DNA from: Ignavibacteriales bacterium
Lineage (GTDB): Bacteria; Bacteroidota; Ignavibacteria; UBA10030
Direction of reading: 5' to 3'
Assembly (NCBI GenBank): GCA_026390575.1
Contig: JAPLFR010000009.1
Coordinates: 186,001-250,000 of the forward strand
DNA: 64,000 nt
Below the pieces are notes generated by a model. It was not told the DNA's origin. It made no database searches and saw nothing but the letters and a program-made list of their open reading frames with translations. Of this stretch, positions 36,314 through 43,803 are shown one piece after another. Made by a program: the position numbers and the translations under genes. Position 1 is the stretch's first letter; each line of letters starts with the position of its first letter.

Positions 36314-36979
36314 ATGAAAAGACAAATAATTACATTTGTTTTGATATTTGGATGTCTTCAACAAATTTCTTTATCTCAGACACAGAAAAGCGCAACCGAT
36401 TGGTATAAAAGTGCGCTCGATAAGTATTACCATAATGACTATCAGGGAGCCATTGCCGATTACGATACGGCAATCAGTCTTAGACCGGATTTTTATTTAG
36501 CATTCAGCAGCAGGGGGCTGGCAAAGTCTAACCTTGAAGACTTTCAGGGAGCTCTTGCCGATTGCAACAAAGCAATTAAATTGAAGCCGGATTTTGCAGA
36601 AGCTTACAACAACAGAGGAATTGCAAAATCTGGTCTTGAAGACTATCAGGGAGCCATTGCCGACTGGACGAAGGCAATCAAGCTGAAGCCAGATAATGCA
36701 AGCGCCTACAACAATAGAGGGAACGCAAAGGAAAGACTTAAGGATTATCTGGGAGCCGTTCTCGATTATAATAGGGCAATCAGTATCAATCCGGATAATG
36801 CAGGTGCCTATGCCAACAGGGGGGCTTCATACTTGGGGCTTAATCTAAAGGACAAAGCACTGGAAGATTTTAATAGGGCAACAATGCGAGGTCATGATGT
36901 TCCTCAGGAGCTTTTGGATAAGTGCAAAGTAGATGTTGATACAACCAAGGGAAATGTAAGTGTTGATACAACCAAGTAA
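36314..36979 (+). CDS. Secreted/periplasmic TPR protein
   Basis: The 221-residue protein has a signal peptide (about 1-22, ending SLSQ) and about five tetratricopeptide repeats, each close to 'YQGAIADYDKAIxLKPDxAxAYNNRGxAK'. It binds partners rather than acting as an enzyme; the partner is unknown. The C-terminus ends with a short internal repeat (VDTTKGNVSVDTTK). GGAG lies 9 bases before ATG. The gene has an AT-rich composition like its neighbours and sits in the mosaic block between repeats R1 and R2. Confidence 0.85.
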   Translation: MKRQIITFVLIFGCLQQISLSQTQKSATDWYKSALDKYYHNDYQGAIADYDTAISLRPDFYLAFSSRGLAKSNLEDFQGALADCNKAIKLKPDFAEAYNNRGIAKSGLEDYQGAIADWTKAIKLKPDNASAYNNRGNAKERLKDYLGAVLDYNRAISINPDNAGAYANRGASYLGLNLKDKALEDFNRATMRGHDVPQELLDKCKVDVDTTKGNVSVDTTK

Positions 36980-37088
36980 AGATGGAATAACTGAGTTTAT
37001 TTTCTGGAAGGAATTCGCTGACACAAAAAACAGTATAATACATAATTTTAATTTTGTACTATTCCCTCCTAAACAAACGTACAGTTGC

Positions 37089-37123
37089 AAATCCTTGATT
37101 GTTAGCACAATCGAGGATTTTTC
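37089..37123 (+). terminator. Rho-independent terminator after the TPR gene
   Basis: Thirteen-base arms AAATCCTTGATTG (37089-37101) and CAATCGAGGATTT (37108-37120), with one G-U pair, then T-rich. The remainder of 36980-37365 shows no gene or other clear signal. Confidence 0.8.
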
Positions 37124-37365
37124 TTAATTCGTAATCATATTCAGCCTGAGAGTTTGCATTCGGTATTAAACAATATTTCTATATCCTTAGACTAAGAAGA
37201 TAGCCTATAATGCAAAAATGAAAGAATAATGGCTGTTTAAAAACTATTAGATATTGAATTTTTCGCTACAAATCTGTAGAATCAAATAAGATCAAAAACA
37301 TTGAACAACTTAATTTCTATTTGTTATTTAGCTATTGGTTTCACTAATTCAAGGGAAAAATTTTT

Positions 37366-38295
37366 TTGAATAATTTCTTACGCCTTCTCGAGTTTATAAC
37401 TTCCTTAATTGCCACAACGGTTCTAATGAACGCTCAATGGGTACAAACAATCGGCCCTTATGGTGGGAATATCACATCGCTTGTAGTAACAGAAAAAAGC
37501 ATTTATGCTGGTACATCAGGAGGAGGCGGAATATACTTGTCAACTAATAATGGTGAAAGTTGGGAGCCGATAGGATTATCTAATAAAGATATTGGAGTTT
37601 TGATGTCTTCGGGGATGTATATTTGGGCGGGTACACAGGGACATGGAATATTTTGTTCAACTGATAATGGTGCAAATTGGAGAGAAGTTAATAATGGCTT
37701 GACTAATAAATATATGCTCAGCTTTACAATATCCGGAGCAAATGCATTTGCGGGGACTACCAATGGTATTTTTTTATCGACAAATAATGGAAATAGTTGG
37801 AAGCAAATTAGTAATGGATTAACTAATAATGATATACGTGCTCTTGCTTCAATGGACGGAAAAATATTCGCAGGGACACCGGATGGAGTTTATATTAAGG
37901 AAGATAGCGGCACAGCTTGGAAAAAAGCAAATAATGGATTGACAAATACATACATCAATGCCTTAGTAACTCAATCAGGATGTGTTATTGCCGGTACGCG
38001 TAACGGATTATTTAGAACGTCTGATAATGGAATAAACTGGAATATAGTAGGAAGGTCAGATAAGGAATTTACTGCGTTATCAACTGATGGAGTAAGTATT
38101 GTTGCCGGAACAGGTTATACAATAAATGATATCGATAAAAGCGATGGAATATATCAGTCAATTGACAATACTGGATTATTTTGGATTCAAGTTGGAGCTA
38201 ATAATACAGTCGTCAATGCTCTAACAGTACTTGGTAAGAATATATTTTCTGCAACGCAACACGGAATAGATGTATATAATGGCATATCAAAGTAA
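37366..38295 (+). CDS. Secreted Ycf48/BNR-type beta-propeller protein
   Basis: The 309-residue protein has a hydrophobic N-terminus (about 1-23, ending LMNA) and about six repeats with 'S-T/D-N-N/DG-x-x-W' turns and 'x-x-NGLTNxxI' linkers, such as 'LSTNNGESWEPIG', 'CSTDNGANWREVNNGLTN' and 'LSTNNGNSWKQISNGLTN'. This is the BNR/photosystem-II-assembly Ycf48-like propeller pattern; in this phylum such proteins are usually secreted and of unknown ligand. The start is TTG with AAGGG about 10 bases upstream; the nearest ATG is too far inside. No sorting tail is present. The gene looks more AT-rich than the housekeeping genes. Confidence 0.82.
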   Translation: MNNFLRLLEFITSLIATTVLMNAQWVQTIGPYGGNITSLVVTEKSIYAGTSGGGGIYLSTNNGESWEPIGLSNKDIGVLMSSGMYIWAGTQGHGIFCSTDNGANWREVNNGLTNKYMLSFTISGANAFAGTTNGIFLSTNNGNSWKQISNGLTNNDIRALASMDGKIFAGTPDGVYIKEDSGTAWKKANNGLTNTYINALVTQSGCVIAGTRNGLFRTSDNGINWNIVGRSDKEFTALSTDGVSIVAGTGYTINDIDKSDGIYQSIDNTGLFWIQVGANNTVVNALTVLGKNIFSATQHGIDVYNGISK

Positions 38296-38296
38296 T

Positions 38297-38449
38297 AAAG
38301 AGCAAATCGTTCTGGAGCGGAAGGATTTATATTGCAGGCCGTGTTCTCATATCGGCGGCAAGACCTGCCCTGAAGGGCATTTACGACGTATGAAAGAGCT
38401 TCAGGATGAAGAAATGGTCAAATTAATTCTGGCTTCTTTACGAATATGA
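38297..38449 (+). pseudogene. Decayed 3' end of a second heptosyltransferase gene
   Basis: In frame from 38306 the DNA encodes IVLERKDLYCRPCSHIGGK, then TCPEGHLRRMKE and continues to TGA at 38447. This is the same as the end of the intact heptosyltransferase (32478-32635) except for a few residues. It starts right after the propeller gene's stop and has no start codon. Close third-position differences show descent from a functional paralogue, not a recent copy. It is the second example in this window of a surviving gene tail. Confidence 0.85.
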
Positions 38450-38537
38450 GTGAATTGTGAGGGTAATTTCAATTAGATTTATTATATTGAAATGATTAAC
38501 ATATATTCAATACTAAATCTATAAGGAGAAAACCACG

Positions 38538-38936
38538 GTGGATAATTCTATAGAGAATAATATAACATCATATTCCAGTAACATTCGCACGTTTGAAGAG
38601 TTAGAGCAAATTAGCACCGAGGGAGAAAAATCGAATGGGTGGTATATATTGTTGGAAGGGAAAATCGGTGTTATTAAACACGACCGGCAGGTGGCCGAAT
38701 TAAGTAGGCGCGGAGTCGTATTCGGTGAATTGAGTTTTATCCTTAATACTCCACAAACTGTTTCGCTTGTTGCACTCGAGACAACAAAAGCAGTGCATTT
38801 CGATATGCCTCTAGATCAGCTCATTACAGAATATCCCGATGTAACAAAAAAAGTACTCATCAATCTTGCCGAACGCCTGGCGAAAACGACCGAAGATTAT
38901 ATTTCATTTGTTGAAAAGGATATCAAACCTCTGTAA
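38538..38936 (+). CDS. Cyclic-nucleotide-binding-domain protein (Crp-type sensor domain only)
   Basis: The 132-residue protein contains a single cNMP-binding fold with 'EKSNGWYILLEGKIGVIKHDRQVAELSRRGVVFGELSFILNTPQTVSLVALETTKAVHFDMPLDQLITEYPDVTKKVLINLAERL' (about 30-122). The usual phosphate-binding-cassette pattern (GE(L/I)...R(T/S)A) is only partly kept: 'GELSFILNTPQTVSL' lacks the Arg. There is no helix-turn-helix, so it is not a transcription factor by itself. The ligand is uncertain. The start is GTG with AAGGAG upstream (38522-38527). It lies between the heptosyltransferase remnant and repeat R2. Confidence 0.82.
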   Translation: MDNSIENNITSYSSNIRTFEELEQISTEGEKSNGWYILLEGKIGVIKHDRQVAELSRRGVVFGELSFILNTPQTVSLVALETTKAVHFDMPLDQLITEYPDVTKKVLINLAERLAKTTEDYISFVEKDIKPL

Positions 38937-39001
38937 AAAAAATATATCTATGGCCGCTTGTCATAGATAGATTGCTAGGGTAAAGGTGTCGGTGGAGTTT
39001 G

Positions 39002-39083
39002 AAAAGGCTTGGAGAAATCTAAGCCTTTCTTGTTCATGGATCGATGGTGGACGTTGAATCAAAATTGAATTTTCCGTACTATA
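39002..39083 (+). repeat. Dispersed hairpin-plus-promoter repeat, copy R2
   Basis: Second copy of the 82-base element at 36062-36143. The hairpin AAGGCTT...AAGCCTT is followed by TTGAAT (39054-39059), a 17-base spacer and TACTAT (39077-39082). tRNA-Arg begins 24 bases later, so here the element probably ends the upstream transcript and starts tRNA transcription. Confidence 0.8.
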
Positions 39084-39106
39084 ACTAAGGATCACAAAAA
39101 TTCCAT

Positions 39107-39180
39107 GGCCCCGTAGCTCAGGTGGATAGAGCAACAGCCTTCTAAGCTGTGGGTCGCGTGTTCGAGTCACGCCGGGGTCA
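39107..39180 (+). tRNA. tRNA-Arg (anticodon UCU)
   Basis: A complete cloverleaf can be drawn: acceptor stem GGCCCCG/CGGGGTC (with one G-U), D arm GCTC...GAGC, anticodon stem ACAGC/GCTGT with loop CTTCTAA (anticodon TCT, reading AGA/AGG), and T arm GCGTG-TTCGAGT-CACGC. Discriminator A; the terminal CCA is not encoded. The promoter is in repeat R2 and a terminator follows at 39241. Confidence 0.95.
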
Positions 39181-39240
39181 CACGATCTCATCATGGTTTT
39201 AGAGATCGAGCTATCTTAAAAACTTTCAGCGATGAACAGG

Positions 39241-39264
39241 AGCCTCCAATGATGGAGGCTTTTG
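39241..39264 (+). terminator. Rho-independent terminator after tRNA-Arg
   Basis: Perfect eight-base arms AGCCTCCA (39241-39248) and TGGAGGCT (39253-39260) with a four-base loop, then TTTTGT. A weaker hairpin CGATCTC/GAGATCG lies at 39183-39208. Confidence 0.85.
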
Positions 39265-39372
39265 TGTCTCTACTATCGTTCCCAATATTGTCTCTCTGGT
39301 TGCGATATACTATATTAAAACATCAATGAAACATTATACATGCTGAAAAGAAATCAAAGAGAACGAATATTT

Positions 39373-40722
39373 ATGGCTGATCGGCAATACTGGTGGTTTT
39401 TCAAAGGTTTTGATGTGAGAAACAACAAGGTGTGGTCCCGCTCGTATACGGAATGCGATCTAGATGAGCTGGCAAAATCCAGTTCTACTCCTTTATATCT
39501 TACGAACGGAAAAAGAATTGAAGATAAAGCGAGACTCATCAGGGAAGCTTTCACAAAAAATTATACAGGTATTGTCGATATTCATTATGCCGTAAAGGCA
39601 AATTACTGCCCTCAAATTCTTGATCTTATTGCGATGCTTGGTTTGGGCGCAGACGTCGTTTCTCCCAACGAGGCAATTCTTGCAGAACAGCGTGGAATTT
39701 CCAGACAGAGAATCATGTTTACTGGAACGTCTGTTTCCAAAGAAGATCTAGAACAACTTGTGAAGTTCGGTAATTATAAAATCGACATTGATTCAAATTC
39801 ACAACTTAAAAAACTTGGAGAGCACAGGGACGAATGGAATATTCAAGGCTTACATCTTTCCATACGATTGAATCCTAATGTTGGCGCCGGTCATAATCCT
39901 GATGTTATCACTGCCGGCTCAAAAAATGAAGAGGGTGTTCCAATAAAGTTCGGAATAGAGCAGAACAAAATTGTTGATACATTTCTGGATGCGCGTGAGT
40001 ATGGATTTCATCCCGATACCCTGCACATCCATATTGGTTCCGGCTGGCTTGGGAATGATGTTGATAGTTTCAGAATCGCTTTGCAGAATACTCTTGAAGT
40101 TATCAATGAATTAAAGAAACACAATTTTACCAACCTGAATCTCAATGTTGGCGGAGGTCCCGGTATCAGATATAGAGAGTCTCAAAAATCTTTTCCCTTT
40201 AATACGTATGCCGCGATGATCAGTGAAGAAATAGAAAAGAACGGAGTTGCAATAAACAAATTAATTGTCGAGCCGGGCAGAAGTTTAGTCGGAGATTCAA
40301 CGATTCTCTTAACGAAGGTGAATACTGTTGAGGAGAAGAATGGCTTACTCCATGCCTATACTGATGCAAGTATGGGGACATTGATTCGGCCAAAACTCTA
40401 TCATGCATATCATGAAATAATTAATGTATCAAATCCAAACGGTCCTCTCAGCGTGTATGCTATTGACGGTAATGTCTGCGAAACGGGTGATACCTTCACG
40501 CAAGATCAACCGAGGGAAATTCCTGAGATTCGAGAGGGGGATGTGTTAGGTATTCTTGATACCGGCGCCTATGGTGATGTCATGTCTTCAGCATATTGCT
40601 TAAGAAGTAGAGCAAATATTCTGATGGTGCACAATGGCAAACTTATTAAGTGTTCAAAAGGTATTGAAGACTTGGACCAGATACTGCACCGGTTTAACGT
40701 TGATACGAGATTAGAGCGTTAA
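39373..40722 (+). CDS. lysA: PLP-dependent decarboxylase, diaminopimelate decarboxylase family
   Basis: The 449-residue fold-type III PLP enzyme has the PLP lysine in 'DIHYAVKAN' (K75), the pyrophosphate-binding 'GGGPGIRY' region, 'EPGRSLVGDS', and 'GNVCETGDTF' with the Cys near the active site. The last pattern fits the LysA/ornithine-decarboxylase group. Diaminopimelate decarboxylase makes lysine from meso-DAP and is the most likely identity; a related amino-acid decarboxylase cannot be excluded. ATG 39373 is preferred over ATG 39340 because AGAGAA lies upstream of it. It is monocistronic, with a terminator at 40763. Confidence 0.78.
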   Translation: MADRQYWWFFKGFDVRNNKVWSRSYTECDLDELAKSSSTPLYLTNGKRIEDKARLIREAFTKNYTGIVDIHYAVKANYCPQILDLIAMLGLGADVVSPNEAILAEQRGISRQRIMFTGTSVSKEDLEQLVKFGNYKIDIDSNSQLKKLGEHRDEWNIQGLHLSIRLNPNVGAGHNPDVITAGSKNEEGVPIKFGIEQNKIVDTFLDAREYGFHPDTLHIHIGSGWLGNDVDSFRIALQNTLEVINELKKHNFTNLNLNVGGGPGIRYRESQKSFPFNTYAAMISEEIEKNGVAINKLIVEPGRSLVGDSTILLTKVNTVEEKNGLLHAYTDASMGTLIRPKLYHAYHEIINVSNPNGPLSVYAIDGNVCETGDTFTQDQPREIPEIREGDVLGILDTGAYGDVMSSAYCLRSRANILMVHNGKLIKCSKGIEDLDQILHRFNVDTRLER

Positions 40723-40762
40723 CGAAACGATGAATAAAAATCTTAAAATGAATCTTCTCACA

Positions 40763-40788
40763 CCCAAGCTCTGCTTGGGAGTTTTTTT
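40763..40788 (+). terminator. Rho-independent terminator after the decarboxylase gene
   Basis: CCCAAG (40763-40768) pairs with CTTGGG (40774-40779), followed by a run of seven T. It is the first of three palindromes in a row. Confidence 0.75.
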
Positions 40789-40792
40789 CCCG

Positions 40793-40863
40793 GAAGCTCA
40801 GCTTCTATATTTATTATGAGGCAGGGCTTCAATCCTGTTCGTTCCCAAACTGAGTTTGGGAAC
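40793..40863. repeat. REP-like palindrome cluster
   Basis: After the terminator come GAAGCT-C-AGCTTC (40793-40805) and a perfect ten-base inverted repeat GTTCCCAAAC-TGA-GTTTGGGAAC (40841-40863). Similar GTTCCCAAAC...GTTTGGGAAC units are known as intergenic repeats in several bacterial genomes; no transposase is nearby. Confidence 0.6.
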
Positions 40864-40899
40864 GAGGTGATTATAAAACTGTATACATTTGAGGTTGCT

Positions 40900-43089
40900 A
40901 TGAAACGCTTCTATGCTCTGATTTTTATCATACCTGTTTTTCTATATGGTCAACCTTCACAAAAAACCCTCACCGTCGAAGACATTTTTCATTCATCAAA
41001 ATTCAGCGGAAAGTCTGTTGCAGGAATTCATTGGATGATGAATGGTGCACAGTTCTCTTATCAACAGTTTGATACAAATACTCAAACGGAAAATATTTTC
41101 ACTTTTCGGTGTTCGGATGGATCGCGATCCCTGCAGGTTAATGCATCACTCCTGAAGCTGCATCCAGATGATCCGCCTTTTCGATATTTATCCTACCAGT
41201 GGTCTTCGCAAGAAGACAAAATCTTATTTGTGTCAGCGCCACCGGACAAACAGTACCTCTCGCGATTAACGCCAGAGGGAAATTACTTTCTCTATGATAT
41301 TCAAAAGCACACTTTTATTCGCTTAACAAATGTCAATGAATCACAATTCAATCATAAATTTTCTCCGGATGGAACAAAACTTGGGTTCGTCCGCGGGAAC
41401 AACATACTTGTTCTCGATCTCGCCTCCGGCATCGAAACACAGCTTACCCATGATGGGGCAGAGCATGTGATCAATGGAAAATTTGATTGGGTGTATGAGG
41501 AAGAATTTGGAATATCGGATGGATGGCAATGGTCGCCTGATGGGAAACATATCGCCTTCTGGCAGCTTGATGAAAACAGGGTGCCGAACTTCAAGATGAC
41601 AGATTTTATGACGGAGAACGATGATGATATTGTCATGAAATACCCCAAACCCGGTGATCCGAATTCCATCGTCAAAATTGGCGTCGTTTCTCTTGAATCT
41701 AAAAATATTACGTGGATGGATATTGGTCCGGATAATGATATGTATGTTCCTCGAATACAGTGGTCACCTGATGGGAACACTCTTGCCATTCAGCGGTTGA
41801 ATCGTCTTCAAAACAAGCTTGATATATTGTTAAGTAATATCGAAACTGGAAAATCTCGAATTCTTCACACTGAGGAAGAGAAGACATGGATTGAAGAAGG
41901 ATATGAATTCCGATTTCTCAAGAAGAAAAATCAATTCTTAAAATTTTCCGAACGGGATGGATACAATCATATTTACCGTTATAATATGAATGGCAAAATG
42001 GTCAATCAGGTGACGAAAGGGAAATGGGATGTTAGCTCTCTTGATGGAATTGATGAAGTCAATGAATTGATCTATTTCACCGCTGGAGTAAAAACACCGA
42101 TTGAAAAGCAATTCTATGTCGTCACAATGGATGGAAGTTCGATGCATCAATTAACACAGGACGGGTTTTCACATTCCATCGATATTGCACCAGACGCTCA
42201 ACACTTCATTGATAAATATTCTAATACAACGACACCCACGAAAACAGCACTTTACGACATCACAGGAAAATCAAAATGGATGATTGAAAAAAATTTGATT
42301 CCTTCTCTCAATGAGTACGATTTGAATACAACAGAATTCTTTACTTTTAAAACAAGCGATGGTGCCGAACTCAACGGTTCAATGATTAAACCGTCTCCTT
42401 TTGAATCACAGAAAAAATACCCGGTTTTGTTTGAAGTGTATGGCGGACCCGGCTCTCAGAGTGTAACGAACACTTGGGGAGGATCGACTGCATTGTGGCA
42501 GCACATGCTGGCGCAGAGGGGATATATTATTGTCAGTGTCGATGGTCGCGGAACAGGCGGACGAGGAAAAGCATTTAAGGAAATTGTATATCATCAACTC
42601 GGTAAATGGGAAGTGAACGATCAAATTGAAGCAGCAAAATATTTGGCTGGTCTGAAATTTGTGGATGCTTCACGAATAGGAATCTGGGGATGGAGTTACG
42701 GCGGATATGTCGCAGCATCAATCATACTCAGAGGAGCAGAATTTTTTAGCACTGCTATTGCAGTTGCACCGGTAACTGATTGGCGATTCTATGATGATAT
42801 CTACACGGAACGTTACATGGGGTTACCCAAAGATAATCCTGATGGATATAAAGAAAGTTCAACTCTCGAGTATATTGATAAACTGAAAGGGAATCTGTTC
42901 CTTATTCATGGTACAACTGATGACAATGTTCACTGGCAAAATACTGTCCAGCTTGTCGATGCATTGGAGAAAGCAGGAAAGCAATTCCGTACCGCGTTCT
43001 ATCCGAATCGGAATCACAGTTTAAAAGGGGGCAACACGCGCCTGCATCTGTTTGAAATGATTACAAATTATATTGTGGAGAAATTGTAA
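40900..43089 (+). CDS. Secreted dipeptidyl peptidase IV (S9B prolyl oligopeptidase family)
   Basis: The 729-residue enzyme cleaves Xaa-Pro dipeptides from peptide N-termini in the periplasm or at the surface. A signal peptide (about 1-17, ending YG) precedes the eight-bladed DPP-IV propeller (about 40-460; 'WQWSPDGKHIAFWQLDE', 'YVPRIQWSPDGNTLAIQRLNR'; the 'DWVYEEEF' loop binds the substrate N-terminus). The alpha/beta hydrolase domain has nucleophile S599 in GWSYGGY, Asp in 'HGTTDDNVH' (about 674) and His in 'NRNHSL' (about 706). ATG 40900 has GAGG upstream and starts the signal peptide; an ATG 28 codons earlier would give a non-secreted extension. Confidence 0.92.
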   Translation: MKRFYALIFIIPVFLYGQPSQKTLTVEDIFHSSKFSGKSVAGIHWMMNGAQFSYQQFDTNTQTENIFTFRCSDGSRSLQVNASLLKLHPDDPPFRYLSYQWSSQEDKILFVSAPPDKQYLSRLTPEGNYFLYDIQKHTFIRLTNVNESQFNHKFSPDGTKLGFVRGNNILVLDLASGIETQLTHDGAEHVINGKFDWVYEEEFGISDGWQWSPDGKHIAFWQLDENRVPNFKMTDFMTENDDDIVMKYPKPGDPNSIVKIGVVSLESKNITWMDIGPDNDMYVPRIQWSPDGNTLAIQRLNRLQNKLDILLSNIETGKSRILHTEEEKTWIEEGYEFRFLKKKNQFLKFSERDGYNHIYRYNMNGKMVNQVTKGKWDVSSLDGIDEVNELIYFTAGVKTPIEKQFYVVTMDGSSMHQLTQDGFSHSIDIAPDAQHFIDKYSNTTTPTKTALYDITGKSKWMIEKNLIPSLNEYDLNTTEFFTFKTSDGAELNGSMIKPSPFESQKKYPVLFEVYGGPGSQSVTNTWGGSTALWQHMLAQRGYIIVSVDGRGTGGRGKAFKEIVYHQLGKWEVNDQIEAAKYLAGLKFVDASRIGIWGWSYGGYVAASIILRGAEFFSTAIAVAPVTDWRFYDDIYTERYMGLPKDNPDGYKESSTLEYIDKLKGNLFLIHGTTDDNVHWQNTVQLVDALEKAGKQFRTAFYPNRNHSLKGGNTRLHLFEMITNYIVEKL

Positions 43090-43095
43090 AAGAGA

Positions 43096-43692
43096 TTAAG
43101 GGAGGTGAAGAAACTTGTGCATCTCCTTAATTTCCTTCGAAGTTAACGTGCGATGTTCCCCGGGATGTAATCCGTTGAGGGGGAGGAAAATAATAGCTGT
43201 CCTTACAAGTCGTAATGTGGGATGGCCGACTGCGGCAGTCATTTTTTTCACCTGTCGATTGCGTCCTTCACGCAAGACGAGTTCTATCCACGATGTCGGA
43301 ACGTTTTTTCTGAAACGGATTGGCACAGCTCGCGGGGGCATATGTGGCTCGTGAGTTAACATTTTTGCTTTTGCCGGCTTCGTGCGCTTTCCTTCAATCA
43401 TAATTCCTTTTTGTAATCGTTCGATATCATTTTCGTCCGGAAAACCTTCCACCTGAACAAGATACGTTCGGTCGTGTTCGAACTTTGGATCAGTGATGCG
43501 ATGTTTGATATCATTATCATTCGTTAAGAGAAGAAGGCCTTCGCTGTCTGCATCTAATCTACCGGCGGCATACGTATTTTTTGGAAATGGACCAAAGTCG
43601 GCTAATGATAAATATCCGGCCTCCCGGGTGAATTGAGACAGAACGCCGTAGGGTTTGTAAAAGAGGACGTAAGACTTCGTATGTGATTCCAC
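43096..43692 (-). CDS. RluE-type 23S rRNA pseudouridine synthase
   Basis: The 198-residue protein is the short, S4-less type of the RsuA/RluB/E/F family. 'LFYKPYGVLSQFTREAGYLSLADF' is the N-terminal signature. 'AAGRLDADSEGLLLLTND' contains catalytic Asp47, and 'IELVLREGRNRQVKKMTAAVGHPTLRLVR' is the C-terminal RNA-contact motif. E. coli RluE modifies U2457 of 23S rRNA; the same role is likely. It runs convergently to the DPP-IV gene, 6 bases apart. Confidence 0.9.
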   Translation of the reverse strand: MESHTKSYVLFYKPYGVLSQFTREAGYLSLADFGPFPKNTYAAGRLDADSEGLLLLTNDNDIKHRITDPKFEHDRTYLVQVEGFPDENDIERLQKGIMIEGKRTKPAKAKMLTHEPHMPPRAVPIRFRKNVPTSWIELVLREGRNRQVKKMTAAVGHPTLRLVRTAIIFLPLNGLHPGEHRTLTSKEIKEMHKFLHLP

Positions 43693-43740
43693 GGATGTCT
43701 CAGATGAGATACATACAAGAAATATTAATGTATTTTATTC

Positions 43741-43781
43741 TTGATGGAAATAAAAATCCCCCGACATCTGCCGAGGGATTA
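43741..43781 (-). terminator. Rho-independent terminator after clpC
   Basis: Read on the minus strand AATCCC (43775-43780) pairs with GGGATT (43755-43760), with further partial pairing inside, followed by a TTTTTATTT run. It closes clpC. Confidence 0.75.
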
Positions 43782-43803
43782 TAAATATTTTTAATTGATT
43801 CGC

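Noticed and set aside
38961-39194. Minus-strand reading frame across repeat R2 and the tRNA (and its relative at 35997-36197)
   Set aside because: The shared peptide arises only because the 82-base repeat is present in both; it has hairpin and promoter features, and the rest overlaps a tRNA on the other strand.
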